Origin: Bacteroidaceae bacterium
GTDB lineage: Bacteria; Bacteroidota; Bacteroidia; Bacteroidales; Bacteroidaceae
Direction of reading: 5' to 3'
Assembly (NCBI GenBank): GCA_017558165.1
Contig: JAFYWE010000056.1
Location: forward strand, 1-10,666
DNA: 10,666 bases
The position numbers and the translations under genes are program-made. Shown one piece after another: positions 1 through 6,310 of the stretch (position 1 is the first letter of the stretch; every line of letters begins with the position of its first letter). The notes under the pieces are model-generated. The model saw only the letters and a list, made by a program, of their open reading frames with translations, made no database searches and was not told the origin of the DNA.

Positions 1-51
1 ATGGTGGGCTTGATAATTTTGTCTTTTTTGTTGATTGTTGTGCATTATTGA
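1..51 (+). CDS. Possible C-terminal tail of an upstream membrane protein (partial, doubtful)
   Basis: The frame starting at base 1 is open for 16 codons to a TGA at 49-51 and encodes a strongly hydrophobic stretch ending in His-Tyr, as the last helix of a membrane protein might. The ATG at base 1 is probably accidental, because the window cuts the sequence here. Against it, the T-rich DNA encoding these residues also contains the -33 part of the next gene's promoter, so hydrophobic codons could arise by chance from TTT/TTG/ATT. The call cannot be settled without the preceding sequence. Confidence 0.22.
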   Translation: MVGLIILSFLLIVVHY

Positions 52-61
52 GTTACATTTG
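31..61 (+). promoter_or_regulatory. Bacteroidetes-type promoter for the 5'-nucleotidase gene
   Basis: TACATTTG at 54-61 matches the Bacteroidetes sigma-factor -7 consensus TAnnTTTG perfectly, and TTG at 31-33 lies 20 nt upstream, where the -33 element is expected. Transcription would start near base 67-70, giving a leader of about 35 nt before the ATG at 102. The same promoter probably also serves the DUF456 gene, and perhaps tspO. Confidence 0.6.
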
Positions 62-101
62 TGAATTGTATTCTTGATTGATAAATTAAAGTAATCACAT
101 A

Positions 102-1058
102 ATGGAGAATTTGGATGGACGTCTGGTCATCGGTGTTTCATCGCGTGCACTGTTTGACCTTGAGGCCGAGAATGAGATATTCGAGAAGTACGGTGTTGCC
201 AAATACCGCAAGTACCAGGAGGAACATGAGGATGAGCCTCTGGAGCGTGGTACTGCTTTCTATCTTGTAAAGAGCCTGCTCGAGCTCAATAAGCAGGCCA
301 ACCGCCCCATCGTGGAGGTCGTGGTGATGTCGCGCAACAGCCCCGAGACGGGTATGCGTATGCTCAAGTCGCTCGATATGTACGGGCTTGAGATTACGCG
401 TGTGGCCTTGTCGGGTGGCGAGTCTCTGTCAAAGTATCTCAAGGCTTTCTCTATAGACCTGTTCCTTTCAAAGGATGAGAATGACGTGCAGCGCGTTATG
501 GATTCCGGAATATGCGCTTCAGCATTGATCTATGCGCCTCCAACAGACTTCAATCCCGAGGAGAGTCGCGTGAAGATTGCCTTCGATGCCGATGCTGTCA
601 TCTTCTCCGACGAGTCGGAGTGCCGTTTCAAGAAGGAAGGCTTTGATGCCTTCTATAAATACGAGAAGGAGAATGCCGACGTGCCATTGAAGGAGGGTCC
701 TTTTGCCAACTTGTTGAAGAAGCTCTCGCAGATTCAGGAGTGCCTGCCTACATCGATAGAACTCTCGCCGTTGCGTCTGGCCATTGTGACTTCTCGAAGT
801 CTGCCATCGCATTTTCGTGTAATCAAGACACTGCGCAAATGGGGCGTGTATGTCGATGAGGCCTATTTTCTTGGTGGTCTGCGCAAGGATGAACTGTTGA
901 AGGCCTTCGGCGCGCATATTTTCTTCGATGATCAGGATACGCACCTGTCATCATCAAGCAAGTATGTCCCATCGGGAAAGGTTCCTTACTATTCCGATTC
1001 GCAGATGAATGAGGTTATCAAGGAACGCGAGAGGAAAAAAACGGAAGAAACAGAGTAA
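102..1058 (+). CDS. Cytosolic 5'-nucleotidase, cN-I family (5-nucleotidase domain)
   Basis: 318-residue soluble protein of the cytosolic 5'-nucleotidase I family, whose animal members dephosphorylate AMP and other nucleoside monophosphates. The family signature is present along its whole length: the SSRALFDLEAEN block at residues 13-24, SRNSPETGMR at 77-86, a GGESLSKYLKAF segment at 105-116, the acidic FDADAVIFSDESE motif at 161-173 containing the likely HAD-type catalytic aspartates, TSR at 230-232, and the FFDDQ motif at 274-278. The tail from about 305 is charged and probably disordered. The ATG at 102 is chosen because family homology begins within a few residues of it and a promoter lies just upstream. 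It has no signal peptide, so a cytoplasmic role in nucleotide turnover is expected. Substrate preference cannot be read from the sequence. The DUF456 gene follows after 18 nt, suggesting co-transcription. Confidence 0.9.
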   Translation: MENLDGRLVIGVSSRALFDLEAENEIFEKYGVAKYRKYQEEHEDEPLERGTAFYLVKSLLELNKQANRPIVEVVVMSRNSPETGMRMLKSLDMYGLEITRVALSGGESLSKYLKAFSIDLFLSKDENDVQRVMDSGICASALIYAPPTDFNPEESRVKIAFDADAVIFSDESECRFKKEGFDAFYKYEKENADVPLKEGPFANLLKKLSQIQECLPTSIELSPLRLAIVTSRSLPSHFRVIKTLRKWGVYVDEAYFLGGLRKDELLKAFGAHIFFDDQDTHLSSSSKYVPSGKVPYYSDSQMNEVIKERERKKTEETE

Positions 1059-1076
1059 CCGGCTTCTTGTCTGTAT

Positions 1077-1565
1077 ATGGATATATTGTTGATAATATCA
1101 GCCGTGGTCTGTGCCATAATCGGTATCGTAGGGTCTATTGTTCCTGCTTTGCCGGGGCCTCCCGTCAGCTTTGTGGCGTATCTGTTGCTCTATTTCTGTA
1201 CAGGATGTGATATTTCTTTCCAGTCTTTGGCTGTCTATGGAGTGCTGGCCGCAATCGTTACGGTAGTTGATTTCGTGGCTCCTGTATGGCTTACAAAAAA
1301 GAGTGGTGGAAGCAAGGCTGCCACAAGGGGAGCTACGATAGGTCTTGTGCTCGCTCTCTTTACCGGTATGTGGGGTGTGCTCGTCCTGCCTTTCCTTGGG
1401 GCATTGTTGGGCGAATTGAGCACGGGAAGTGCAAGTACTAAGGCTGTGAAAGTCGCATCCTACTCTTTCTTGGCATTCATACTTACCACTGGTGTCAAGA
1501 TGGTATACTCGTTTGTGATGATAGCAAAGGTCGCATCCTCCGCTTGGCATGTTCTGATGAACTGA
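1077..1565 (+). CDS. DUF456 family integral membrane protein
   Basis: 162-residue hydrophobic protein matching the DUF456 family by layout and motifs. An N-terminal helix runs into the GSIVPALPGPP motif at 19-29, followed by further membrane segments at roughly 30-45, 52-72, 86-112 and 125-152. Between them are a glycine-rich turn leading to TRGATIG at 83-89 and the PFLGALLGEL motif at 105-114. Predicted location is the inner membrane. The family's molecular function is not established, and nothing here adds a catalytic residue pattern. The start at 1077 gives the usual family length and begins right at the first helix. The gene is 18 nt behind the 5'-nucleotidase stop, so both are probably on one transcript, although a functional link is only inferred from that. 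Confidence 0.85.
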   Translation: MDILLIISAVVCAIIGIVGSIVPALPGPPVSFVAYLLLYFCTGCDISFQSLAVYGVLAAIVTVVDFVAPVWLTKKSGGSKAATRGATIGLVLALFTGMWGVLVLPFLGALLGELSTGSASTKAVKVASYSFLAFILTTGVKMVYSFVMIAKVASSAWHVLMN

Positions 1566-1594
1566 CGCCGTTGAACCTTTCTGTAGAGGTTATG

Positions 1595-1649
1595 TTATAT
1601 AAGTGACTGTGGCCCTGAATGGTGGGTTGCGGTCACTTGTCTTATATAA
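1595..1649 (+). promoter_or_regulatory. Long RNA hairpin just upstream of tspO
   Basis: An 11-nt outer arm block, TTATATAAGTGAC at 1595-1607, faces GTCAC at 1632-1636 and TTATATAA at 1642-1649, with a small bulge near 1639-1643. The stem continues inward through pairs 1608-1615 with 1624-1631, closing on an 8-nt loop at 1616-1623. Four of the inner pairs are G-U wobbles in the plus-strand RNA and would be A-C mismatches in the opposite transcript, so the fold favours plus-strand RNA. No run of T follows (the sequence continues AATAAATACACC). It ends 13 nt before the tspO start. It could be a terminator for the preceding pair of genes, an attenuator, or a leader structure that controls tspO translation. 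Confidence 0.6.
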
Positions 1650-1662
1650 TAAATACACCTTT

Positions 1663-2127
1663 ATGAAACGCTTCCTTGCAATATTGTTCTTCGTGGTGTT
1701 GTCATTTGCTGTTGGTTATGTGTCCAAACTTGTTCAGGAACCGGCTATGGTGGAGTGGTATCCCTCACTTCTCAAGCCTCCATTGACACCTCCCGGTATA
1801 GTCTTTGCTGCAGTATGGGCTGTTCTGTATCTGCTTATGGGAATATCTGCCGGTATAATATGGAATATCCGTTCGATATATACATGGTTGGTGCTGTTGG
1901 TGTTCTTTGTGCAATTGGGGCTTAACCTTCTGTGGAGCGTCACGTTCTTTGGGATGCAGTCTCCTTTCATGGGGGTTGTGGTGCTTACGCTGTTGATAGT
2001 CTCGGTATTTCTTTATATCGGTATTGCATATTTGCAGAGCAAGGTTGCCGCTTATATCAATGTCCCGTATCTGCTGTGGCTGTTGTTCGCATTGTATCTC
2101 AACGGGTATGTGGCATACTACAATTGA
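1663..2127 (+). CDS. tspO: TspO/MBR family membrane protein (tryptophan-rich sensory protein)
   Basis: 154-residue membrane protein of the TspO/MBR (peripheral benzodiazepine receptor) family, whose members bind tetrapyrroles such as protoporphyrin IX and hydrophobic ligands. Five membrane segments are visible. Family residues include W32-Y33 with K38-P39-P40 and P43-P44 in the loop after helix 1, W52 and the LLMGISAG segment of helix 2, N88 and W91 in helix 3, and PYLLW at 135-139 with A143 and L146-N147 in helix 5. An in-frame GTG exists at 1603, but it lies inside a hairpin and would add 20 non-family residues. ATG 1663 is therefore chosen, and it places the first helix at the N-terminus with the usual length for the family. 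I found no clear promoter in the 97-nt gap after the DUF456 gene. The ligand and physiological role are not determinable here. Confidence 0.9.
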   Translation: MKRFLAILFFVVLSFAVGYVSKLVQEPAMVEWYPSLLKPPLTPPGIVFAAVWAVLYLLMGISAGIIWNIRSIYTWLVLLVFFVQLGLNLLWSVTFFGMQSPFMGVVVLTLLIVSVFLYIGIAYLQSKVAAYINVPYLLWLLFALYLNGYVAYYN

Positions 2128-2177
2128 GTAATGCAATAAGCCGGTCAGGAAAACCCTGGGCCGGCTTATTGCATTAC
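2128..2177. terminator. Bidirectional terminator between tspO and the J-protein gene
   Basis: A perfect 17-bp inverted repeat, GTAATGCAATAAGCCGG at 2128-2144 and its complement at 2161-2177, lies directly between two convergent genes. The left arm starts at the base after the tspO stop, and the right arm covers the stop codon of the minus-strand J-protein gene (2174-2176). The 16-nt loop contains a further short CAGG/CCTG pairing. T-rich sequence (TCTTTTATCTT) follows on the plus strand. The stem can form in either transcript, consistent with a shared terminator. Confidence 0.8.
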
Positions 2178-3064
2178 TGCTCTTTTATCTTCAGCAGCAG
2201 TTCTTTCTGTCTTTCGTTGAGTTTGGGTAACTGTACCTTGAATGTGACTATAAGGTCGCCGAAAGTACCCTCTTGCCTGTACACAGGGAAGCCCTTGCCG
2301 CGCAGGCGTTGGCGGCTGTCGGGCTGTGTGCCTGGCTTCAGGTTTATCTTGACATCGCCGGCGAGCGTCGGCAATGTCACCTCGCCGCCCAGTAGCATTG
2401 TATAGAGATCTGTGGTTGCCGTTGTGTACAGGTCGTTGCCTTTACGTGTGAAATCCTTGTCGGGCTCAATGTTGAATGTCATGTAGAGGTCGCCACGTTC
2501 TCCGCTGACAGGGGATGGAGAACCATATCCCTTGAGACGTATCTTCTGGCCGTCGGCGACTCCTGCCGGCAGGTTAATGCTCACTTTCTCATTACCGATG
2601 TTGAATATATGCCTATGTGTCACGGCTGCTTCGCGTAGGGAAAGTGTTACGGTCGCGTGGATGTCCTTGCCTTTCTTGCTGTGATATGAATTCTTTCCGA
2701 ACAACTGTTCGAAAAAGTCACTGAATCCGCTGCTGTTCCCTGTGTTGCCGCTGAAATCGCCGAATCCACCATATCCTCCGAAGTCAAATCCACCGTAACT
2801 GTTGCCATATTGTCTGCGCTGTGCCTCATATTCGTCAGCATGGCGCCAATTCTCGCCGTACTCGTCGTAACGCTTGCGCTTCTCGGGGTCGCTGAGTACC
2901 TCGTTGGCCTCGTTTATCTCCTGGAAACGCTCCTTTGCTTCAGGATTGCCTGGGTTCAGGTCGGGGTGATAACGCTTTGTCAGCTTGCGGTACGCCTTCT
3001 TTATCTCGTCCTGGCTGGCGTTGCTGTCTACACCGAGTGTCTTGTAGTAGTCAATGAATGCCAT
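2174..3064 (-). CDS. cbpA: CbpA-like type II J-domain co-chaperone
   Basis: 296-residue DnaJ-family protein. Residues 1-70 form a J domain with the DnaK-activating HPD tripeptide at 33-35. A Gly/Phe-rich linker spans about 87-115. Two C-terminal substrate-binding beta domains follow (about 133-205 and 206-281), with the GVADGQKIRLKGYG and VTLPTLAGDVKI signatures at 168-181 and 229-240. The cysteine-rich zinc-finger of classical DnaJ is absent, as in CbpA and type II J-proteins of about 300 residues. It would deliver non-native clients to DnaK and stimulate its ATPase in the cytoplasm; DNA binding, as in E. coli CbpA, is possible but untested. No CbpM-like MerR modulator gene is next to it, although this partner is often adjacent to cbpA. 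It is transcribed alone, divergent from the lipoprotein gene at 3214, and ends in the shared terminator. The symbol rests on architecture, not on a database match. Confidence 0.9.
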   Translation of the reverse strand: MAFIDYYKTLGVDSNASQDEIKKAYRKLTKRYHPDLNPGNPEAKERFQEINEANEVLSDPEKRKRYDEYGENWRHADEYEAQRRQYGNSYGGFDFGGYGGFGDFSGNTGNSSGFSDFFEQLFGKNSYHSKKGKDIHATVTLSLREAAVTHRHIFNIGNEKVSINLPAGVADGQKIRLKGYGSPSPVSGERGDLYMTFNIEPDKDFTRKGNDLYTTATTDLYTMLLGGEVTLPTLAGDVKINLKPGTQPDSRQRLRGKGFPVYRQEGTFGDLIVTFKVQLPKLNERQKELLLKIKEQ

Positions 3065-3156
3065 AGCTGTTGTTTTAGGATAATAACAAATGGACGGTGC
3101 AGCTTGTTGATTGGGATGCGATTGTCGTGCTGTATGGGATTAATATACCTTAAAAC

Positions 3157-3188
3157 TTTGTGTATAATCAATAATTGGGCTATCTTCG
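3157..3188 (+). promoter_or_regulatory. Promoter of the 3214-4149 lipoprotein gene
   Basis: TTTG at 3157-3160 and TATCTTCG at 3181-3188 are separated by exactly 20 nt, the spacing of Bacteroidetes -33 and -7 elements. The -7 box differs from TAnnTTTG at one base. It leaves a short leader of roughly 20 nt before the ATG at 3214. No equally clear promoter was found for the divergent J-protein gene in this 149-nt gap. Confidence 0.6.
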
Positions 3189-3213
3189 CGGCTGTTGAAA
3201 AAAATAATGCCAT

Positions 3214-4149
3214 ATGAAGAACATACTAAGACTGATGATTTTGTCGCTATGTGCGGTGGCTTTCGTGGCCTGCAGCGACGGTGATGATTATAATGCGGAT
3301 ACAGCCGTGAGTCCATATGAGCCTGTGCAGGGTCGCAGGTTAGTGGCTCAGGTCAAGACTACGAACACCATTGACGGGCGTGATTACTCTTGGGAGCATA
3401 ATTTTGCATATGACGCCCAGGGACGCATAAAGGAGATAAATTCGAGTTTCGTACACTACCGCGCATATACATTCGATAATGTGGTGCGCTACTACAAGTG
3501 TTATATAACCTCTCAGGCCAACTATTATTTTAATGGCAAGAATTTCTCTGTGGAGTACTCTGTTTCCAAGGAGTATCCGGATTATCCAGCTTGGAACACC
3601 CATGAGAACGGCAAGAACAATGGTCAGTTCAATGCGAACGGCACTCTTGCATCTTTCCTTTCGCTTGATTTCGTATATTCGGCAACCCAGCTGAAGGAGG
3701 CGCATGCCGATGGCGGCAACATGTATCTTCCATGCCGTGATTCCAGCGGTAATGTAACCGGATATCAGCTGTTCGGCAAGAACGAAGAGGGACTTGATTC
3801 CCTTATGCTTGACCGTGGTCGTGAAGTAAGGTATGGAGGTATGAAGAACAAGACAAACTTTGATTTTTCGGGATACTTCGGATATTGGGGATTGGAAAGG
3901 GCGGTTCCTGCAATAGCTACTGAGTACTATGCGTACTACCAGCTTACTGCATTCGGAATGATGGGTGCTACCAGCTCAAATCTTCCACTCGCGCTCTTGT
4001 CAAGGGACAAGAACGGAAAGCCTGTGATTGATGAGGAAACGGGTTCTTACCTCTATCTTTATGGCCAATGGGAACTTGACAGCAGGGAATGCCCGGTCTC
4101 ATACGTGGACGGTACAGGCCGCAAGACTGTCATAAGATATGTGGATTGA
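3214..4149 (+). CDS. Predicted surface-exposed lipoprotein, DUF4595-like
   Basis: 311-residue lipoprotein of unknown function. The first 19 residues form a type II signal peptide with lipobox FVAC, the lipidated cysteine being C20. The residues after it, SDGDD at 21-25, resemble the acidic lipoprotein export signal that sends Bacteroidetes lipoproteins to the outer face of the outer membrane. The remainder is rich in Tyr, Asn and Gly with alternating beta-strand character. An AYDAQGRIKEI segment at about 65-75 is reminiscent of the DUF4595 family, whose Bacteroidetes members carry a similar YDxxGR pattern; this assignment is from memory and tentative. No catalytic motif is visible. It has its own promoter, stands alone, is divergent from the J-protein gene and convergent with the M64 peptidase gene, with which it shares a terminator. 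It could be a surface-binding or envelope accessory protein. Confidence 0.75.
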   Translation: MKNILRLMILSLCAVAFVACSDGDDYNADTAVSPYEPVQGRRLVAQVKTTNTIDGRDYSWEHNFAYDAQGRIKEINSSFVHYRAYTFDNVVRYYKCYITSQANYYFNGKNFSVEYSVSKEYPDYPAWNTHENGKNNGQFNANGTLASFLSLDFVYSATQLKEAHADGGNMYLPCRDSSGNVTGYQLFGKNEEGLDSLMLDRGREVRYGGMKNKTNFDFSGYFGYWGLERAVPAIATEYYAYYQLTAFGMMGATSSNLPLALLSRDKNGKPVIDEETGSYLYLYGQWELDSRECPVSYVDGTGRKTVIRYVD

Positions 4150-4160
4150 TGGAATATGAG

Positions 4161-4209
4161 ATACATAGAACGGGATGGAGCATTGAATGTTCCATCCCGT
4201 TCTATGTAT
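4161..4209. terminator. Bidirectional terminator between the lipoprotein and M64 genes
   Basis: A perfect 19-bp inverted repeat, ATACATAGAACGGGATGGA at 4161-4179 with its complement at 4191-4209, sits between the convergent stop codons (4147-4149 on plus, 4220-4222 on minus). Inside it, a G-T pair and CAT/ATG extend the stem to a 3-nt loop around 4184-4186, so almost the whole spacer is base-paired. GGTTTGTCTGT follows on the plus strand; there is no long T-run. Its position and symmetry fit a shared terminator. Confidence 0.75.
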
Positions 4210-4219
4210 GGTTTGTCTG

Positions 4220-5542
4220 TCATTTGCAGATGTAGTCTAGGTATCTTGATATTGCCTCTTGGCACACAGGGCAGAAATCTGTAAGTGCCTTCATCATACA
4301 TTCCGGCCATCCGCGGTATACTCCTTTCTCAAGGTAGCCGCCACCTTCGTATGCTCCAATCTTCCAGTCGGCCTTGTCTGTTCCTTCGCTTATGGTTGTA
4401 GGTACGGGTGTGTCAGCGGCAATTTTCTTTTCCCATTTGCCGTTGAAATCGACAAGGCGTGTGAGATTGGCCTCCCATGGCTCCACGCCTTCGGGGTAGA
4501 GGGCACTGACGGTGTTGCCTTTCTCTATGTATTCATCGCCGAGTCCCATGAGTGAGTGTCCGAACTCGTGTATGTAGACCTCGCCGGTCTTGCCTGTCTT
4601 GCCGGCAGAGCCAAGGCCGTAGAAATTATAGATTCCGCCACCGCCATACTTGTCGGTGTGAGTGAGGATGAATATGCTCTCGTATGGTGCGCAGGCTGCC
4701 ACGTCACGTACTTTCTGGAACTCCTCAGTCATCTGGTAACGGTCGCTGTTGAATGTGAAGAAACGGCACTCAAGGAGTGTGTTCTTCCATTCTCCCTTGC
4801 CGGGTACGCTTATACCGCTTTCCATTGACGGTGCCCACACGGCACGGATGTTGATCCTGTGCTTGTTCTGTGTGAACGGTGCATATGAGAAAAGTGCGTC
4901 GGTCCACATCCTGCAGGCCTCGATGAACCTCTCCTTCTCTGCAACCGTGAATCCGTCGGGCAGGAGCACCAGGTCAAGGCTGTGTGCGATGTCACCTCCG
5001 ATGTGGATGTCAAAGCTCTCGTAAGGGGTGTGGCTGGGGTAGATGTTGAAGTCGTTTACCTTGATGTCTTGTGTGAATTTCTTTTCCCACTTCTTGCTCT
5101 TCTTGTTGCGTGCATAGAATTCGATAATGAAGTCGTTCTTGGGCTCCGGGAATATCACTCCTTCTGGGAACGATCGGCTTGTGGCCTCGGCTTCAGGAGT
5201 GGTCTGCCACTCGTTGAACAACGTGCAGTAGTTGTTCTTGTAGATGACGTTGCCGCTGGCCGCATCAATGATCCTGAAATGCTGTTCGCCGTAGTCAAAA
5301 GGGTTGATGAGCGATGTACGTGAACCGGCCCATTCGCCTTCGCGTATCAGCTTGTCGAAATAGTAGTATTCGTTGTTGCTGTCGCCTGCGTGGTGAAAGT
5401 CATAACGCATGGTATTTGCAGTAAAGTAATTGTCGTACTTTACATTGTGGTCGGCTATTGCAGGAACTCCTTCGAGCTTGTTTGTTGTCGAGCACGCGGC
5501 AAGGAGTGCGGCAAGGGCCAATACAGGTAATCTCTTTTTCAT
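4220..5542 (-). CDS. M64 family (IgA-peptidase-like) zinc metallopeptidase lipoprotein
   Basis: 440-residue secreted lipoprotein of the peptidase M64 family, named after a Clostridium ramosum IgA peptidase. The signal peptide ends in lipobox LAAC with C17 lipidated. The following STTNK lacks the acidic surface-export pattern, so periplasmic or inner-leaflet placement is as likely as surface display. Residues about 30-165 match the N-terminal beta domain found in Bacteroidetes M64 proteins. The catalytic domain begins near 175. It holds HEFGH at 325-329, where the two histidines bind zinc and E326 is the catalytic base, followed by GLGDEY at 333-338, where D336 is the likely third zinc ligand. 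Cysteines 415, 424 and 427 near the C-terminus are the expected structural set. The start at 5542 puts the signal peptide at the N-terminus. The natural substrate is unknown; IgA cleavage must not be assumed from the family name. All catalytic residues are intact. Confidence 0.9.
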   Translation of the reverse strand: MKKRLPVLALAALLAACSTTNKLEGVPAIADHNVKYDNYFTANTMRYDFHHAGDSNNEYYYFDKLIREGEWAGSRTSLINPFDYGEQHFRIIDAASGNVIYKNNYCTLFNEWQTTPEAEATSRSFPEGVIFPEPKNDFIIEFYARNKKSKKWEKKFTQDIKVNDFNIYPSHTPYESFDIHIGGDIAHSLDLVLLPDGFTVAEKERFIEACRMWTDALFSYAPFTQNKHRINIRAVWAPSMESGISVPGKGEWKNTLLECRFFTFNSDRYQMTEEFQKVRDVAACAPYESIFILTHTDKYGGGGIYNFYGLGSAGKTGKTGEVYIHEFGHSLMGLGDEYIEKGNTVSALYPEGVEPWEANLTRLVDFNGKWEKKIAADTPVPTTISEGTDKADWKIGAYEGGGYLEKGVYRGWPECMMKALTDFCPVCQEAISRYLDYICK

Positions 5543-5572
5543 GTCCTTATGTTTTCTGGTTTTTATCTTCTA

Positions 5573-5580
5573 CAAATATA
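5573..5580 (-). promoter_or_regulatory. -7 box of the M64 peptidase promoter
   Basis: Read on the minus strand this is TATATTTG, a perfect match to the Bacteroidetes TAnnTTTG -7 element, 30 nt upstream of the M64 start codon. A convincing -33 TTG is not present at the 20-nt spacing (only CAA at 5595-5597, too close), so the call rests on the -7 box and its position. Confidence 0.45.
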
Positions 5581-5661
5581 GTCCAATATTCTGTCAATGT
5601 CGATAATGTACCCCAAAAACATGTGTGGGCCATTATTTTTTGTTAAAAATCTATGTAAAAG

Positions 5662-5692
5662 TTGATGTTGTGGCGCTTTATTAGTATTTTTG
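5662..5692 (+). promoter_or_regulatory. Promoter of the SPOR lipoprotein gene
   Basis: TATTTTTG at 5685-5692 matches TAnnTTTG perfectly, and TTG at 5662-5664 lies 20 nt upstream as the -33 element. Transcription would begin near 5698, giving an AT-rich leader of about 38 nt before the ATG at 5737. Confidence 0.7.
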
Positions 5693-5736
5693 CACCTAAT
5701 GTTAATGGATTTTAATCTAATAGTTTTATTGATATC

Positions 5737-6219
5737 ATGAAGAAATCATTTATTATTGCTGTTGCCTTGTGCTCGGCATTCGCATTTACATCTTGTAAGT
5801 CTAAGGACAGTCTCTACAAGACTGCATATGATGAGGCTCGTCAGGAGCAGAGTGATGCTCAGCAGAGCGAGCCTGTAGAGATTACTCCCGTAGCTTCTTC
5901 TACAGCGAAGAACGCAAACGTTGATGACAGCTACCGTAGCGAGAAGGTCGTGCTTGCTTCTGGTGCAGCTGGTTCATTGAAGGCTTTCAGTGTCGTGTGT
6001 GGTAGTTTCGGTCAGAAGGCCAATGCCGAGAAGGTACGTGCCGAGCTTATCGATGAGGGTTATGATGCAATCATCGTGCAGAGCCCTAAGGGTCTTTTCC
6101 GCGTGATCTGTGCTTCTTATGACAGCCGTCAGGAGGCAGCTAATGCACGCGCGCAGTTCAAGGCAGACCATCCAAACAATGCCGATTACCAGAAGGCTTG
6201 GTTGCTTTACAACAATTGA
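5737..6219 (+). CDS. SPOR-domain lipoprotein
   Basis: 160-residue envelope lipoprotein. The signal peptide carries lipobox FTSC with C20 lipidated. A polar linker rich in Gln, Ser, Glu and Ala spans about 24-80. A C-terminal SPOR domain (about 81-158) shows the two typical beta-strand motifs, FSVVCGSFG at 84-92 and FRVICASYD at 121-129, with helices between and after them. SPOR domains bind denuded glycan strands of peptidoglycan at division septa, so a periplasmic role in septal wall recognition is likely. KSKDS after the cysteine carries only one acidic residue in its first four positions and is a poor surface-export signal. The gene is monocistronic, with its own promoter and a strong terminator 22 nt downstream. 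Two cysteines, C88 and C125, occupy equivalent places in the two strand motifs. Confidence 0.88.
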   Translation: MKKSFIIAVALCSAFAFTSCKSKDSLYKTAYDEARQEQSDAQQSEPVEITPVASSTAKNANVDDSYRSEKVVLASGAAGSLKAFSVVCGSFGQKANAEKVRAELIDEGYDAIIVQSPKGLFRVICASYDSRQEAANARAQFKADHPNNADYQKAWLLYNN

Positions 6220-6241
6220 TTGACTATAAACGGTTGATTAG

Positions 6242-6271
6242 GCCCCACTCGTGCTGAGTGGGGCTTTTTTT
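6242..6271 (+). terminator. Intrinsic terminator of the SPOR lipoprotein gene
   Basis: A 9-bp GC-rich stem, GCCCCACTC at 6242-6250 paired with GAGTGGGGC at 6256-6264, has a 5-nt loop and is followed directly by seven T (6265-6271). It ends the SPOR transcript and separates it from the fucose operon. Confidence 0.92.
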
Positions 6272-6310
6272 GTATAAAAAAACGTAAATTACCGAATTTG
6301 TGAAAAAATA

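Noticed and set aside
1603..1662. 20-residue N-terminal extension of TspO from GTG 1603
   Set aside because: The added residues are encoded inside the hairpin and do not resemble TspO; the ATG at 1663 gives the normal family length with the first helix at the N-terminus.
1932..2405. 157-residue plus-strand frame spanning the tspO end and the cbpA-like gene end
   Set aside because: It runs through the tspO coding region in another frame, the inverted-repeat terminator and the antisense of the J-protein gene, with no recognisable domain.
3087..3094. Possible -7 box (TCCATTTG on the minus strand) for the J-protein gene
   Set aside because: It lacks the conserved A of TAnnTTTG and has no TTG at the -33 spacing, so it is too weak to list.
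2810..3217. 135-residue hydrophobic plus-strand frame opposite the start of the J-protein gene
   Set aside because: Its apparent hydrophobicity is what the antisense of a charged J domain gives (GAG/AAG/GAT read as CTC/CTT/ATC). It also overlaps the promoter region and the next start codon.
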